The notes under the pieces were generated by a model. The model was given only the letters and a program-made list of their open reading frames with translations. It was not told where the DNA came from and did not search any database. Made by a program: the position numbers and the translations under genes. Below, in pieces: positions 41,582-55,258 of a stretch of DNA of 58,801 nucleotides. Each line of letters starts with the position of its first letter. Position 1 is the stretch's first letter. This stretch comes from Yersinia pekkanenii (lineage in GTDB: Bacteria > Pseudomonadota > Gammaproteobacteria > Enterobacterales > Enterobacteriaceae), in the NCBI RefSeq assembly GCF_001152565.1, contig NZ_CQAZ01000001.1, positions 148,637 through 207,437 of the forward strand. Direction: 5' to 3'.

Positions 41582-42475
41582 TTAAGCAGGATAGAGTGCA
41601 TCACGCATTCTGTTAACTACTGTCTGCTTCTGTTCTTGGCTCAATGTCCGCAATGGCAGGCGTGGGTTACCGGCATTTATACCGTGTAATTGCATTGCCG
41701 CTTTACCGGCAGCCACGCCACCAAATTCCACCAGCACGCGGATCAGCGCGATAACTTGATCCATACCACGCTGTACTGCTACTTGATTGCCAGCATTGAA
41801 GTCTGTAATGATTTTATGGAACAGCGGAGCGGCATAGTTATAAGTACTGCCGACCGCACCGATAGCGCCGACGGCCAGGCCACCGGGCAGATGCTCATCT
41901 ACCCCGAATGGGATATCAAATTTACCGCCACTGACCCGAAGGCAGCGCTGGTATTCATATAAATCCGCATTGTTGAATTTAAGTCCTGACAAATTCGGGA
42001 TCTTGGATTCGGCTTTGATCAGGAATTGCTCCATATCCAAATTCACCCCAGACATCCCGGAATGATAGTAATAGAAGCCTTTCGACGGTGCCGCTGCGGC
42101 AATTGCCTGACAATAGGCAATCAGATCGTCGATATTACCCGGTTTAAAGAAGCAGGGACCGATAGCTGAGGTGGCAAAGATATCCAGTGTTTCTGCATGG
42201 CGTGAGAGGTCGACAGCATCTTTGATGCTAAGAGCACCAGTATGCAAGGTGATGCTCAATTTGCCTTGAGCCGCTTTAACCCAGCGCTCAGCAATTTTCT
42301 TACGCTCTTCAACCGAGCAATGAATACCCTCGCCGGTAGTACCGCAGACATACACCCCATTTACGCCATCATTAACCAGATGTTCTGCAATTTGGTCGAT
42401 GACTGAATAATTGACTTCACCCTGCTCATCAAAGGGAGTGTGCGGAGCTGCAATCAGGCCGGTTAACTTTTTCAT
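41582..42475 (-). CDS. nanA: N-acetylneuraminate lyase NanA
   Basis: A 297-residue class I aldolase of the DHDPS/NAL family that splits sialic acid into N-acetylmannosamine and pyruvate. Typical blocks are GLIAAPHTPFD at the start, VYVCGTTGEGIHCSVEER (substrate loop), the catalytic Tyr in GFYYYHSGMSGVN and the Schiff-base Lys in NLSGLKFNNADLYEY (about residue 166). The ATG at 42475 follows TAAGGA with good spacing; the in-frame ATG at 42481 does not. nanE lies 70 bases upstream in the same direction, so nanE-nanA form one unit, divergent from nanK. Confidence 0.95.
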   Translation of the reverse strand: MKKLTGLIAAPHTPFDEQGEVNYSVIDQIAEHLVNDGVNGVYVCGTTGEGIHCSVEERKKIAERWVKAAQGKLSITLHTGALSIKDAVDLSRHAETLDIFATSAIGPCFFKPGNIDDLIAYCQAIAAAAPSKGFYYYHSGMSGVNLDMEQFLIKAESKIPNLSGLKFNNADLYEYQRCLRVSGGKFDIPFGVDEHLPGGLAVGAIGAVGSTYNYAAPLFHKIITDFNAGNQVAVQRGMDQVIALIRVLVEFGGVAAGKAAMQLHGINAGNPRLPLRTLSQEQKQTVVNRMRDALYPA

Positions 42476-42545
42476 ACGCATCCTTATAAATCAGAGAGAG
42501 TGGGTGGCCGGTTTGGCCACATTAATCTTCAGTGCCATCAATTGT

Positions 42546-43241
42546 TCAGTCGGTTTTACCGCTATCACGTTGTTGGATAGCATCACAGAACCAACCGCAA
42601 ATATGTTCGATACGGGTAATCGCAGATCCAACCGTGACGGCATAGGCCCCCGCAGAGATTGCTGCTGCTGCCAGTGCGGGCGAGTTATAACGGCCTTCGG
42701 CAATCACCCGGCAGCCTGCTTGTGCCAGTTGTTTAACCAGCGCCAGATCCGGTTCGGTAGGGACCGGTATTTGGGTATAGCCGGATAAGGTCGTGCCGAT
42801 AAAGTCGATACCTAATCGATGCGCCATCAGGCCATCTTCTATATTAGAGGCATCGGCCATGGACAGGCGGCCTGTGGCCTGTACCCGGTGATATAAGTCT
42901 TCAACGGAAACCGGGCGGGTGCGGCAGGTGACGTCAAAAGCGATGATATCGGCCCCGGCAGCACTCAGTGCATCCACATCTTCCAGCCACGGTGTAATTC
43001 TGACCTCGGAGTCCGGCAGATCACGTTTAATAATGCCGATAATTGGCGCATCTGTAACCCGACGCACCGCCTGAATATTACGGATACCTTCAATGCGCAG
43101 GCCGACGGCACCACCAGCTAACGCAGCCATTGCCATTGCGGCCACGATTTCAGGTGTATCCATGGCACTGCCGGGAACTGGCTGGCAAGATGCAATAAGG
43201 CCATTTTGAAGGGTGTGGCGAAGATTACTGGTATTACTCAT
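42546..43241 (-). CDS. nanE: N-acetylmannosamine-6-phosphate 2-epimerase NanE
   Basis: A 231-residue TIM-barrel epimerase that converts ManNAc-6-phosphate into GlcNAc-6-phosphate. Signature sequences are [56 protein letters not shown] and [10 protein letters not shown] (catalytic Lys in IIKRDL). The ATG at 43241 gives the usual [11 protein letters not shown] start. It is the first gene of the nanE-nanA unit and faces nanK across a region with RpiR-type operator palindromes. Confidence 0.94.
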   Translation of the reverse strand: MSNTSNLRHTLQNGLIASCQPVPGSAMDTPEIVAAMAMAALAGGAVGLRIEGIRNIQAVRRVTDAPIIGIIKRDLPDSEVRITPWLEDVDALSAAGADIIAFDVTCRTRPVSVEDLYHRVQATGRLSMADASNIEDGLMAHRLGIDFIGTTLSGYTQIPVPTEPDLALVKQLAQAGCRVIAEGRYNSPALAAAAISAGAYAVTVGSAITRIEHICGWFCDAIQQRDSGKTD

Positions 43242-43301
43242 GCTCGGGTCACTCGCAGTTAGATCGCGCACGGTCTTTAGCTCCGATCTTTAATTATAAA
43301 T

Positions 43302-43314
43302 GAAGTTTAACTCC
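43302..43314. promoter_or_regulatory. RpiR-type operator, site 1 (nanE side)
   Basis: GAAGTTTAACTCC, one mismatch from the palindrome GGAGTnnnACTCC. It lies 61 bases before the nanE start. Confidence 0.55.
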
Positions 43315-43388
43315 ATTATGTTAGATCTTTTATTCGCAGGGTGCAATGGTCAACCATTCATTTAATGGGGTCAGCACGTGCTTTTTAT

Positions 43389-43431
43389 GGAGCAAAGCTC
43401 CAATATTTAAATAATAATGGAGTTTGGCCGG
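43389..43431. promoter_or_regulatory. RpiR-type operator pair, nanE/nanK region
   Basis: Perfect palindrome GGAGCAAAGCTCC at 43389-43401 and half-conserved GGAGTTTGGCCGG at 43419-43431. The two starts are 30 bases apart, as in the pair before nanT. Confidence 0.6.
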
Positions 43432-43473
43432 AAAAATTGTCATAGTTATCCCGTCAACATTATTACATTCATA

Positions 43474-43600
43474 ATATCCCCAAAGTAATTGGAGTTGCAG
43501 GTAGGCGGCCAGCAAACAAAGCCCGATGAGTTTACTCAAGTCAGTGATTCGGGTGAGTGCGCGCCGCTAACAACCCTGTAGTTTCAAGTACGAAGGGGAC
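43474..43600. repeat. Complete ERIC-type repeat, about 127 bp
   Basis: Both arms are present: AAAGTAATTGGAGTTGCAGG at the left, then GCCCGATGAGTTTACTCAAG and GTGATTCGGGTGAGTGC in the middle, and GTAGTTTCAAGTACGAAGGGG at the right. The length agrees with the canonical 127 bp. It is the only full, uninterrupted copy in the window and ends 22 bases before nanK. Confidence 0.8.
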
Positions 43601-43622
43601 AGTTACAAGAGGGCTACGCCAG

Positions 43623-45030
<1,408 letters not shown>

Positions 45031-45069
45031 TTTACCTATAATAAGACCACTCGTTATCTTTGACATCTT

Positions 45070-45092
45070 CCCCGGTCCCCCGGGGTTTTTTT
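45070..45092 (+). terminator. Terminator after nanQ
   Basis: Stem CCCCGG/CCGGGG with loop TCCC, followed by seven T. It separates nanK-nanQ from the regulator gene. Confidence 0.85.
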
Positions 45093-45220
45093 ATGGCTCT
45101 CGGTTCGTCCTTTTCCCCACATAATGCTGCCATTCTTCTTCACCAAGTAGGGCATTTATGTCATGATGCGCCCCAGATATATCTCCTGTTCGTCAATTTT
45201 CTTTCCCTTGAGGTGTCCGT

Positions 45221-46105
45221 GTGAAGACTGGTATCCCCCGTTTTAAACCCGGTAAAATTCTTGATGCCTTGGGTGCGATGCAAAATAGCCTGACACGCTC
45301 AGCACAGCGTATCGCCGTCTATATTCTGGCTGAACCCGCTAAAGTGACCCACCTTTCCATTGCCGACCTTGCCTCGCTGACGCAGGCCGGTGAAGCCACT
45401 ATCATCCGTTTCTGTCGGACGCTAGGTTATAAAGGGTTTCAGGATTTCAAAATGGATCTGGCCATTGAAGTGGCGACCCGCCATAACAATAATAATGAAA
45501 ACAGCCTGTTGGATGCCGATGTACAGGAAGAGGATGATGCGCTGGCCATTGGCGGGAAATTGCAGTCAGCCATTAATAATGTATTGTCTGAGACCTTGAA
45601 TTTGCTGTCGTTCGACAATATCGAGCAGGTGGTTAAATTACTGCGTCCAGCGGATAAAGTGTGTATTTTTGGTATTGGTTCGTCTGGCATTACGGCAGAA
45701 GATGCCAAGAGCAAATTGATGCGTATTGGGTTACGGGTGGATGCCGCCACGAACAACCATTTTATGTATATGCAAGCCTCTTTGATGCAACCCGGTGATG
45801 TGGCGATCGGTATCAGCCACTCAGGAACGTCGGCTGAAACCGTGAATGCGTTAAAACTGGCGAAGCAGGCCGGTGCAACTACCGTGGCACTGACCCACAA
45901 TATGGGATCCGCGATCACTGAACTGGCAGATTATGTTCTGATTAACGGTAACCGGCAGGGGCAGTTACAAGGGGATTCCATCGGTACCAAAATTGCCCAA
46001 TTATTTGTACTGGATTTGATCTATGCCTTGTTGGTCAAAGCCGATCCGGTGCAGGCTGAGAGCATTAAGCGTAAAACCACCCAGGCGGTCAGCCAAAATG
46101 GATGA
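45221..46105 (+). CDS. nanR: RpiR-family regulator of the nan genes
   Basis: A 294-residue regulator with an N-terminal RpiR helix-turn-helix (about 15-90: SLTQAGEATIIRFCRTLGYK, GFQDFKMDLA) and a C-terminal SIS sugar-isomerase domain (about 130-290: VCIFGIGSSGITAEDA, IGISHSGTSAETVNALK). SIS domains of this family bind sugar phosphates, here probably ManNAc-6-P or GlcNAc-6-P. E. coli NanR is a GntR-type protein and is not related; RpiR-type NanR proteins are known in Vibrio. The GTG start at 45221 follows TTGAGG. Palindromes near nanE/nanK and nanT are its likely targets. Confidence 0.85.
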   Translation: MKTGIPRFKPGKILDALGAMQNSLTRSAQRIAVYILAEPAKVTHLSIADLASLTQAGEATIIRFCRTLGYKGFQDFKMDLAIEVATRHNNNNENSLLDADVQEEDDALAIGGKLQSAINNVLSETLNLLSFDNIEQVVKLLRPADKVCIFGIGSSGITAEDAKSKLMRIGLRVDAATNNHFMYMQASLMQPGDVAIGISHSGTSAETVNALKLAKQAGATTVALTHNMGSAITELADYVLINGNRQGQLQGDSIGTKIAQLFVLDLIYALLVKADPVQAESIKRKTTQAVSQNG

Positions 46106-47987
<1,882 letters not shown>

Positions 47988-48005
47988 CACTTTTATCGAG
48001 TTATT

Positions 48006-48032
48006 GCCCAGTGCAGGTTGGCTGGGCTTTTT
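48006..48032 (+). terminator. Terminator after nanT
   Basis: Stem GCCCAG/CTGGGC (48006-48011 with 48022-48027) and a TTTTT tract. It closes the nan locus before the cys operon. Confidence 0.75.
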
Positions 48033-48130
48033 AATGGCGTATAGCAGTAAAATGACAGGGCTGATGAACAGCGTTGTTGTTGGCTTAGAGCATTTGATAC
48101 TTGAACATGACTAAACGGTATATAAAAGCG

Positions 48131-48153
48131 TTATAGGTATGCACCTAGTTATA
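48131..48153 (+). promoter_or_regulatory. Possible CysB-type site upstream of cysP
   Basis: An inverted repeat TTATAGGT-ATGC-ACCTA followed by GTTATA lies about 80 bases before cysP. CysB activates cysP in enterobacteria, but its sites are poorly conserved, so this is only a candidate. Confidence 0.25.
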
Positions 48154-48234
48154 AATACACTGAACATAATTTAACGGCACAACATTCTTCATGAATGAGA
48201 GGTCGCCAGATGAGCTCAGTGAATAAGGTGCAAA

Positions 48235-49263
48235 ATGAAGCAGACTTCAATCAAGAAAAATAGATGGACCGGTGTTGCTTTATTAAGCGCGTTAATTTTC
48301 GGCAGTGCAACCGCCTCTGCCACTGAGTTGCTCAACAGCTCTTATGATGTTTCCCGCGAGTTATTCTCAGCACTGAATCCGGGGTTCCAGAAACAGTGGG
48401 AACAACAAAATCCTGGCGACAAATTGACCATTAAGCAATCGCATGCTGGCTCTTCCAAGCAGGCACTGGCTATTTTGCAAGGTTTGAAAGCGGATGTAGT
48501 GACCTATAACCAGGTCACTGATGTGCAGATCCTGCATGATCGCGGCAATCTTATTCCGGCAGATTGGCAGGCCCGTTTACCCAATAACAGCTCACCGTTC
48601 TACTCCACCATGGCTTTTTTGGTGCGTAAGGATAATCCAAAAAATATCCATAATTGGGATGATTTGGTACGCGAAGACGTCAAACTGGTATTCCCAAATC
48701 CAAAAACCTCCGGTAATGGCCGTTATACCTATCTGGCGGCATGGGGCGCTACGGAGCAGGCGAATGGTAAGGATGAGGCTAAAACCCGCGATTGGATGAA
48801 ACGCTTTCTGGGCAACGTGGTGGTATTTGATACCGGCGGCCGTGGTGCTACAACCACTTTCGTTGAGCGTGGTTTGGGCGACGTGCTGATCAGTTTCGAA
48901 TCTGAAGTGAACAATATCCGTAAAGAGTACGGCAGCGACAAATACGAAGTGATTGTGCCGCCAGTGGATATTTTGGCGGAATTCCCAGTGGCTTGGGTCG
49001 ATAAGAATACAGAAAAGAATGGCACTGAAAAAGCCGCCATTGCTTACCTGAATTATCTCTACAGCCCGCCAGCACAGCAGGTTATCACCAGCTTTAACTA
49101 CCGTGTCTATGACAAAGCGGCAATGGAGGCGGCCAAATCCCAATTTCCTGACACCCAATTATTCCGCGTTGAAGAGCAATTTGGTGGCTGGCCGCAAGTG
49201 ATGAGTACCCATTTCGCCACGGGCGGTGTACTGGATAAATTGTTAGCGGAAGGGCATCAGTAA
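48235..49263 (+). CDS. cysP: Thiosulfate/sulfate-binding protein CysP
   Basis: A 342-residue periplasmic binding protein with a signal peptide cleaved after SATASA. The mature part begins [15 protein letters not shown] and continues with [38 protein letters not shown] and [13 protein letters not shown], nearly identical to E. coli CysP. It delivers thiosulfate and sulfate to CysTWA. The ATG at 48235 follows AAGGTG. It heads the cysPTWAM operon, and its stop overlaps the cysT start by one base. Confidence 0.95.
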   Translation: MKQTSIKKNRWTGVALLSALIFGSATASATELLNSSYDVSRELFSALNPGFQKQWEQQNPGDKLTIKQSHAGSSKQALAILQGLKADVVTYNQVTDVQILHDRGNLIPADWQARLPNNSSPFYSTMAFLVRKDNPKNIHNWDDLVREDVKLVFPNPKTSGNGRYTYLAAWGATEQANGKDEAKTRDWMKRFLGNVVVFDTGGRGATTTFVERGLGDVLISFESEVNNIRKEYGSDKYEVIVPPVDILAEFPVAWVDKNTEKNGTEKAAIAYLNYLYSPPAQQVITSFNYRVYDKAAMEAAKSQFPDTQLFRVEEQFGGWPQVMSTHFATGGVLDKLLAEGHQ

Positions 49264-50099
49264 TGTTGTCGGCATCCAGTAAACGAGTTCTGCCCGGATT
49301 CACCCTCAGTCTTGGGAGCAGCCTGCTTTATACCTGTCTGATCTTGTTATTGCCGCTGAGTGCGTTAGTGATGCAGGTCGCACAGATGAGTTGGGCGCAG
49401 TACTGGGCGGTGATTTCCAACCCTCAGGTGGTCGCGGCTTATAAAGTGACGTTACTGGCTGCGGGGGTGGCGAGTGTATTTAATGCGGTATTTGGCATGT
49501 TGATGGCCTGGATCCTGACGCGCTATCAATTCCCAGGGCGCAGTTTATTGGATGGATTGATGGATTTGCCATTCGCCTTACCTACTGCGGTGGCGGGCCT
49601 GACACTGGCAACACTGTTTTCTACCACCGGTTGGTACGGTGCCTGGTTAAACGAGTTTTTTGGTCTCAAAGTTTCCTTTACCTGGTTAGGGATTGCCGTC
49701 GCGATGGCGTTTACCAGCCTGCCGTTTGTGGTGCGCACGGTGCAACCGGTACTTGAAGAACTAGGGCCGGAATATGAAGAAGCGGCGGAAACCTTGGGTG
49801 CCAGCCGTTGGCAGAGCTTCCGTCTGGTAGTAATGCCGGAATTGGCTCCGGCCTTACTGGCGGGGACGGCATTATCCTTTACCCGCAGTCTGGGGGAGTT
49901 CGGTGCAGTTATTTTTATCGCCGGTAATCTTGCCTGGAAAACCGAAGTGACCTCGCTGATGATTTTCATCCGCTTGCAGGAGTTTGATTACCCGGCCGCC
50001 AGTGCCATTGCCTCGGTCATTCTGGCGGTTTCACTGGCGCTACTGTTTGGTATTAACACCTTACAGAGCCGCTTTGGTCGGCGGATAGGCGGGCACTGA
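49263..50099 (+). CDS. cysT: Sulfate/thiosulfate ABC permease CysT (CysU)
   Basis: A 278-residue inner-membrane permease with about six membrane segments. Features typical of CysT are LPFALPTAVAGLTLATLFS and the EAA loop YEEAAETLGASRWQSFRLVV near residue 177, which contacts CysA. It works as a heterodimer with CysW. Start TAATG overlaps cysP and stop TGATG overlaps cysW by one base, giving tight translational coupling. Confidence 0.95.
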   Translation: MLSASSKRVLPGFTLSLGSSLLYTCLILLLPLSALVMQVAQMSWAQYWAVISNPQVVAAYKVTLLAAGVASVFNAVFGMLMAWILTRYQFPGRSLLDGLMDLPFALPTAVAGLTLATLFSTTGWYGAWLNEFFGLKVSFTWLGIAVAMAFTSLPFVVRTVQPVLEELGPEYEEAAETLGASRWQSFRLVVMPELAPALLAGTALSFTRSLGEFGAVIFIAGNLAWKTEVTSLMIFIRLQEFDYPAASAIASVILAVSLALLFGINTLQSRFGRRIGGH

Positions 50100-50974
50100 T
50101 GGCGGATATCACGGAGTTTAACGGTGTGGCCCGCCCCCCGATTAACTGGGGAAAATGGACCCTGATCGCCATCGGCGCCATATTCTCGTTTTTACTGTTG
50201 GTTATCCCAATGGCGTGGATTTTTATCACTGCCTTTTCCAAAGGGATCGCCGTGGTTGGGCAAAATTTGTCAGACCCGGACATGTTACACGCCATTTGGC
50301 TGACGGTGTGGGTGGCGCTGATTACCGTGCCGGTGAATCTGGTGTTCGGTGTAGTACTGGCGTGGTTAGTCACACGGTTTGTCTTCCCCGGTCGCCAATT
50401 GTTAATGACGCTAATTGATATTCCGTTTGCTGTCTCGCCAGTGGTGGCGGGTTTGATGTATCTGCTGTTTTACGGCTCGAACGGCGTGGTGGGTGGCTGG
50501 TTGGATTCTCATGATATCCAATTGATGTTCTCTTGGCCTGGCATGGTGCTGGTGACTATCTTCGTCACCTGCCCGTTTGTGGTACGTGAATTGGTACCGG
50601 TAATGATGAGTCAGGGCAGTCAGGAAGATGAGGCGGCAGTATTGCTCGGTGCCTCTGGCTGGCAAATGTTCCGCCGGGTGACCTTGCCGAATATTCGCTG
50701 GGCGCTGCTGTATGGCGTGGTGTTGACCAACGCCCGCGCCATTGGTGAGTTTGGCGCTGTCTCTGTGGTATCCGGTTCTATTCGTGGCGAGACCTACACT
50801 TTGCCGCTGCAAGTTGAGTTGTTGCATCAGGATTACAACACCGCTGGGGCATTTACCGCCGCTGCGTTACTTACCCTGATGGCAATAGTGACCCTTTTTC
50901 TGAAAAGCGGCCTGCAATGGCGCTTGGCCCGTCAGGTTGTTCGCCTCGAACAGGAGCAAAAGCATGAGCATTGA
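50099..50974 (+). CDS. cysW: Sulfate/thiosulfate ABC permease CysW
   Basis: A 291-residue permease, partner of CysT. The pattern [28 protein letters not shown] and the EAA loop [18 protein letters not shown] near residue 180 are typical; [18 protein letters not shown] is the conserved block after it. It overlaps cysA by 11 bases. The C-terminus ends in a charged tail with QEQKHEH, which is longer than the membrane core requires and lies over the cysA start. Confidence 0.95.
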   Translation: MADITEFNGVARPPINWGKWTLIAIGAIFSFLLLVIPMAWIFITAFSKGIAVVGQNLSDPDMLHAIWLTVWVALITVPVNLVFGVVLAWLVTRFVFPGRQLLMTLIDIPFAVSPVVAGLMYLLFYGSNGVVGGWLDSHDIQLMFSWPGMVLVTIFVTCPFVVRELVPVMMSQGSQEDEAAVLLGASGWQMFRRVTLPNIRWALLYGVVLTNARAIGEFGAVSVVSGSIRGETYTLPLQVELLHQDYNTAGAFTAAALLTLMAIVTLFLKSGLQWRLARQVVRLEQEQKHEH

Positions 50975-52055
50975 GATTAATAATATCAGCAAGTATTTTG
51001 GTCGTACCAAGGTACTGAATGACATCCAGCTTGATATTCCTTCTGGTCAAATGGTGGCTTTGCTCGGCCCTTCTGGTTCGGGGAAAACCACTTTACTGCG
51101 AATTATTGCTGGATTGGAAAAGCAAAACGCGGGGCGCTTAAGCTTCCACGGCACTGACGTCAGCCGCCTGCATGCCCGCGATCGGCGTGTGGGATTTGTT
51201 TTCCAGCATTATGCCTTGTTCCGCCATATGACGGTGTTCGATAACATTGCTTTCGGCCTGACGGTGTTACCGCGTCGTGAGCGGCCGAATGCGGCGGCGA
51301 TTAAGCATAAAGTGGAACAATTGTTGGCGATGGTGCAATTAGGTCACCTTGCTAACCGTTTTCCGTCACAGCTTTCCGGCGGTCAGAAACAGCGGGTTGC
51401 TTTAGCGCGGGCGCTGGCGGTCGAACCACAGATCCTGTTGCTGGATGAGCCATTTGGCGCACTGGATGCACAGGTGCGTAAAGAACTGCGCCGTTGGTTG
51501 CGCCAGTTACATGAAGAATTGAAATTCACCAGCGTTTTCGTCACCCACGATCAGGAAGAAGCGATGGAAGTTGCCGATCGGGTGGTGGTGATGAGTCAGG
51601 GCAATATTGAACAAGTAGGGACACCGGATGAAGTGTGGCGTTATCCTGCCACTCGGTTTGTGTTGGAATTCCTCGGTGAAGTTAACCGTCTGAGTGGTGA
51701 AATCCGGGGGGCACAATTGTTTATTGGTGCACATCACTGGCCGCTGGACTTAGCCCCGATGCATCAAGGCAGTGTGGATTTATTCCTGCGTCCGTGGGAA
51801 ATGGAAGTTAATACCCAATCGAGCGATCGTTGCCCGTTACCGGTTCAGGTACTTGAAGTCAGCCCGCGCGGCCATTTCTGGCAACTGACGGTGCAACCTA
51901 TTGGCTGGCATCAGGATCCTATCAGTGTGGTGCTGCCAGAGGGCAATATTGACGCACCGGTTCGTGGTAATCGTTATTATGTTGGCGGGTTAAATGCACG
52001 CTTATATTCTGGCGATCAATTATTACAACCCATTGCTTTAGCCCAAAGCGCCTGA
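50964..52055 (+). CDS. cysA: Sulfate/thiosulfate ABC ATPase CysA
   Basis: A 363-residue ATPase: Walker [13 protein letters not shown] (about 35-46), signature [15 protein letters not shown], Walker [15 protein letters not shown], switch His in [10 protein letters not shown] and a C-terminal TOBE-type regulatory domain (240-363) as in other CysA proteins. The ATG at 50964 gives [13 protein letters not shown]; the frame extends nine codons upstream without support. It energises CysTW. cysM follows after about 216 bases that hold a dispersed repeat and a terminator-like hairpin. Confidence 0.95.
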   Translation: MSIEINNISKYFGRTKVLNDIQLDIPSGQMVALLGPSGSGKTTLLRIIAGLEKQNAGRLSFHGTDVSRLHARDRRVGFVFQHYALFRHMTVFDNIAFGLTVLPRRERPNAAAIKHKVEQLLAMVQLGHLANRFPSQLSGGQKQRVALARALAVEPQILLLDEPFGALDAQVRKELRRWLRQLHEELKFTSVFVTHDQEEAMEVADRVVVMSQGNIEQVGTPDEVWRYPATRFVLEFLGEVNRLSGEIRGAQLFIGAHHWPLDLAPMHQGSVDLFLRPWEMEVNTQSSDRCPLPVQVLEVSPRGHFWQLTVQPIGWHQDPISVVLPEGNIDAPVRGNRYYVGGLNARLYSGDQLLQPIALAQSA

Positions 52056-52119
52056 TAAGTTTTTCTGCCAATGGCGAACGGGTGCCGCCTGAGGTTAATG
52101 GCAATATTATTTATAGCTC

Positions 52120-52218
52120 AGTGAGTGAAGGGCGAGCGCATCCAGGGGCGCTCCGACGGTTCACGCCGTTACGACTCCAACGGCACGTTTCCCCTTTATT
52201 TGACTTTGTCAGCGGTCC
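52120..52218. repeat. Dispersed repeat, copy 2 of 2 (inverted relative to copy 1)
   Basis: The complement reads GGACCGCTGACAAAGTCAAA then AAGGGGAAACGTGCCGTTG and aligns with 27081-27182 along its whole length. It lies between cysA and cysM. Confidence 0.75.
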
Positions 52219-52247
52219 AAAAGGTGGCCTGGCAGCCACCTTTTTCT
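52219..52247 (+). terminator. Hairpin with T run between cysA and cysM
   Basis: AAGGTGGC/GCCACCTT with loop CTGGCA and a following TTTTTC tract. It looks like an intrinsic terminator or attenuator inside the cys cluster, so cysM may be under partial or separate control. Confidence 0.7.
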
Positions 52248-52271
52248 TATTTGTAAATAGAGGTAACTAAC

Positions 52272-53153
52272 GTGACAACCCTCGAACACTGCATCGGCAA
52301 CACCCCACTCGTCAAACTGCAACGCTTGAACCAAGGGCTGAAGGCGGAGATCTGGGTCAAGTTGGAAGGCAATAATCCGGCCGGTTCGGTTAAGGACCGC
52401 GCCGCACTTGCCATGATCCTGCAGGCAGAGTTACGTGGTGAAATTGTACCGGGCGATGTATTGATCGAAGCAACCAGTGGTAACACCGGTATTGCGCTGG
52501 CGATGATTGCCGCCATAAAGGGCTATTCGCTAAAATTGCTGATGCCGGAAAACATGAGTCAGGAGCGTCAGGCCGCAATGCGTGCCTACGGTGCAGAACT
52601 CATTTTGGTCAGCCGTGCTCAGGGGATGGAAGGCGCTCGCGATCAGGCATTGATGATGCAGGCCAATGGGCAAGGTAAGGTGCTGGATCAGTTTAATAAT
52701 AGGGATAACCCCTATGCGCACTTTACTGGCACCGGGCCGGAGATCTGGCAGCAAACTGCGGGCAAAGTGAGTCATTTTGTTTCCAGTATGGGCACCACTG
52801 GGACCATCACCGGTGTCAGCCAGTATCTGAAAAGCCAAAATCCTCGCGTCACCATTATCGGCTTGCAACCGGCGGAAGGCAGTAGTATTCCCGGTATTCG
52901 CCGTTGGTCGCCTGAATACATGCCGGGTATTTTCCGCCCTGAGCTGGTGGATCAAGTCATGGATATCACTCAGCTTTCCGCCGAGCAGACCATGCGGCGG
53001 CTAGCCACTGAAGAAGGGATTTTCTGTGGCGTCAGTTCTGGTGGCGCGGTAGCGGGAGCATTACGGATAGCGGCGGAAAACCCAGGAGCGGTGATAGTGG
53101 CGATTATTTGTGATCGCGGGGATCGGTATTTATCGACCGGGGTTTTTGACTGA
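52272..53153 (+). CDS. cysM: Cysteine synthase B CysM
   Basis: A 293-residue PLP enzyme that makes cysteine (or S-sulfocysteine from thiosulfate) from O-acetylserine. The PLP Lys is in NNPAGSVKDRAAL (about residue 42), followed by IEATSGNTGIALAMIAAIKGY, VSSMGTTGTITGVSQYL and the C-terminal CGVSSGGAVAGALR. The GTG start at 52272 follows AGAGGTAA. CysM pairs with thiosulfate uptake by the operon upstream. Length is close to E. coli CysM (303). Confidence 0.94.
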   Translation: MTTLEHCIGNTPLVKLQRLNQGLKAEIWVKLEGNNPAGSVKDRAALAMILQAELRGEIVPGDVLIEATSGNTGIALAMIAAIKGYSLKLLMPENMSQERQAAMRAYGAELILVSRAQGMEGARDQALMMQANGQGKVLDQFNNRDNPYAHFTGTGPEIWQQTAGKVSHFVSSMGTTGTITGVSQYLKSQNPRVTIIGLQPAEGSSIPGIRRWSPEYMPGIFRPELVDQVMDITQLSAEQTMRRLATEEGIFCGVSSGGAVAGALRIAAENPGAVIVAIICDRGDRYLSTGVFD

Positions 53154-53212
53154 AAGAGGGAGCCTTTTACGGTTCCCTCATCAGCGAACCCTTAAAATCT
53201 ACATGCCAAGAT

Positions 53213-55255
53213 CTACTCCCGCTCCAATGCCCTGATCGGATCCATTTTTGCTGCTCGTTTGGCGGGGAAAAAACCAAAAATCACCCCAATCAGGCTGGAG
53301 CTTATAAACGCCGTGATGATCGATGAGGCTGAATAAACCATTGAGAAACTGCTGCTGAATTGACTGAATATCAGGCCGATGCCCAGTGATAAAACAACGC
53401 CAATGCTACCGCCCAGTAAACAGACTAAAACGGCTTCAATCAAAAACTGCTGCATAATATCGCTGGCCCGCGCGCCAACAGCCATCCGTACGCCAATCTC
53501 TTTGGTACGCTCGGTGACGGATACCAGCATGATATTCATAACCCCGATACCGCCGACTACCAATGAGATAACGGCAATCATCGATACCAACAATGTCATC
53601 GTTGATGTGGTTTTCTCGACGCTCTGACGAATACTGTCGGTATTCATCACGAAAAAATCCGGTGATCCGTGGCGTTGGGTTAGCAATTTGGTCACGCCTT
53701 GTTCCGCATTCGCCAGGTCAATATCATCATTAACTCGCACGGTGATACTTTTCAAATAGGCTTGCCCAAGCATACGCTTCATCACCGTGGTGTATGGGAT
53801 CCACAGGTTCAGGTTTTCGTCACTGCCAAAGCCAGTCTGTTTTCTGGCTGCTACCCCGATGACCCGGCAGGGCAGGGAACCCAGCAGGATAACGTTACCC
53901 ACGGGATTTTCCCCATTGGAAAACAGCTTATCGCGGGTATTTTCATCAATCACCGCTTCTTGCATCAACCCATCGACGCTGGCACGGTTAAATGCCATTC
54001 CTTGGACGAGGGTATAACCGCGTACCATAAAGTATTGCTCACCTACCCCATTGACGGTACCGCTGACTGATTTATTACCGTAACGCAGAGTGGTGCTGGT
54101 AGAGACTGTGGGTGTCACGCTGTGAATATAGCCTTGCTGTGCCAGGGCATCGGCATCGGTTGCGCGCAAGGTTTGAATAGCGGTAGAACGCATATCACCG
54201 AAATCTTTACCGGGAAAAATTTCTAATGTGCTGGTGCCCATCGCATTGATATTGGCCAGAACTTGTTGCTGTGAGCCTTTTCCCAGCGCGACCACGGAAA
54301 CCACTGACGCAATACCGATAATAATCCCTAGCATGGTCAACAGGGTGCGCAAACGTTGTGCGGCCATCGCCAGTGTCGCCATTTTAAACGCCTCTTGTAG
54401 GCGGTCACGCTGCGCTTTCCACGGGGGCCGTGGTGATTTAGTGGCTATCTCAGGCTCTGTTTCACGGGGGGGGGTATTTACCTGAGTGGCCGTATTCGCC
54501 AACGTTGGTTTTTGCGAAACGGGCTGTATTTGCTTGTCAGCAATCACCTCGCCGTCTTTCAACTCAATAATCCGTTGGGCATGTTGCGCAATCGACATAT
54601 CGTGGGTGACAATCACCACCGTATGACCTTGCTGATGTAAATCTTTAAGGATATTTAAGACTTCATTGCCACTGCGGGTATCAAGTGCGCCAGTAGGTTC
54701 ATCCGCCAGAATGATTTCACCGCCATTCATCAGCGCTCTGGCAATACTGACTCGTTGCTGTTGCCCCCCAGAAAGCTGGCTTGGGCGATAATCCAGCCGC
54801 TCACTCAGCCCAAGACGTGATAACAGATGGCTTGCCCGCTGACGACGTTCTTCACGATCAAGACCTGCGTAAATAGCGGGAATTTCAACGTTTTCCCGTG
54901 CGCTTAAGTCATTGAGTAAATGGTAACGCTGAAAAATAAAACCGAAATACTCACGGCGTAGCTCCGCCAGCGCGTTGCTGCCCAAATGCTGAGGAATACG
55001 TCCGGCGACCCGATACTCACCCGAACTGGGCTTATCCAGGCAGCCAAGAATGTTCATCAGTGTCGATTTACCGGAGCCGGAGGCCCCGACAATCGCGACC
55101 ATCTCTCCACTGTGAATGGTTAGATTGATATTATTAAGTACGCGAACTGTCTGTTCGCTACGACTCTTCTTGTCACTACTCTTCTCACCAGTAATAAAAG
55201 TACGACTAACATGCTCAAGCTGAAGCAAAATCTTGCGGTGGTTTAGATCTGACAT
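53213..55255 (-). CDS. macB: Macrolide/peptide exporter ATPase-permease MacB
   Basis: A 680-residue protein: an N-terminal ABC ATPase (Walker [13 protein letters not shown] at about 55-66, signature [23 protein letters not shown]) and a membrane domain with four segments and a large periplasmic loop (about 310-540). It works with MacA and TolC to export macrolides, heat-stable toxin or other peptides. It is longer than E. coli MacB (648), mainly because of a Pro/Thr-rich linker (about 250-285). macA lies three bases upstream, so the two form one unit. Confidence 0.92.
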   Translation of the reverse strand: MSDLNHRKILLQLEHVSRTFITGEKSSDKKSRSEQTVRVLNNINLTIHSGEMVAIVGASGSGKSTLMNILGCLDKPSSGEYRVAGRIPQHLGSNALAELRREYFGFIFQRYHLLNDLSARENVEIPAIYAGLDREERRQRASHLLSRLGLSERLDYRPSQLSGGQQQRVSIARALMNGGEIILADEPTGALDTRSGNEVLNILKDLHQQGHTVVIVTHDMSIAQHAQRIIELKDGEVIADKQIQPVSQKPTLANTATQVNTPPRETEPEIATKSPRPPWKAQRDRLQEAFKMATLAMAAQRLRTLLTMLGIIIGIASVVSVVALGKGSQQQVLANINAMGTSTLEIFPGKDFGDMRSTAIQTLRATDADALAQQGYIHSVTPTVSTSTTLRYGNKSVSGTVNGVGEQYFMVRGYTLVQGMAFNRASVDGLMQEAVIDENTRDKLFSNGENPVGNVILLGSLPCRVIGVAARKQTGFGSDENLNLWIPYTTVMKRMLGQAYLKSITVRVNDDIDLANAEQGVTKLLTQRHGSPDFFVMNTDSIRQSVEKTTSTMTLLVSMIAVISLVVGGIGVMNIMLVSVTERTKEIGVRMAVGARASDIMQQFLIEAVLVCLLGGSIGVVLSLGIGLIFSQFSSSFSMVYSASSIITAFISSSLIGVIFGFFPAKRAAKMDPIRALERE

Positions 55256-55258
55256 CCG

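Larger units (their letters stand above)
43242..43622. promoter_or_regulatory. Divergent nanE / nanK control region
   Basis: 381 bases holding three operator-like palindromes (43302, 43389, 43419) and a complete ERIC-type repeat (43474-43600) just before nanK. No gene recognised. The nanE promoter should overlap the operators. Confidence 0.65.

Noticed and set aside
41582-42475. dapA (dihydrodipicolinate synthase) instead of nanA
   Set aside because: Same fold, but the YYYHSGM block and the surrounding nanE, nanK and nanT genes fit sialic acid lyase.
45221-46105. Orthologue of E. coli NanR
   Set aside because: E. coli NanR is a GntR-family protein; this one has an RpiR helix-turn-helix and an SIS domain, so it is an analogue in role only.
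48592-49158. 188-codon minus-strand frame inside cysP
   Set aside because: Antisense shadow of a strongly conserved gene; no ribosome site or motif.
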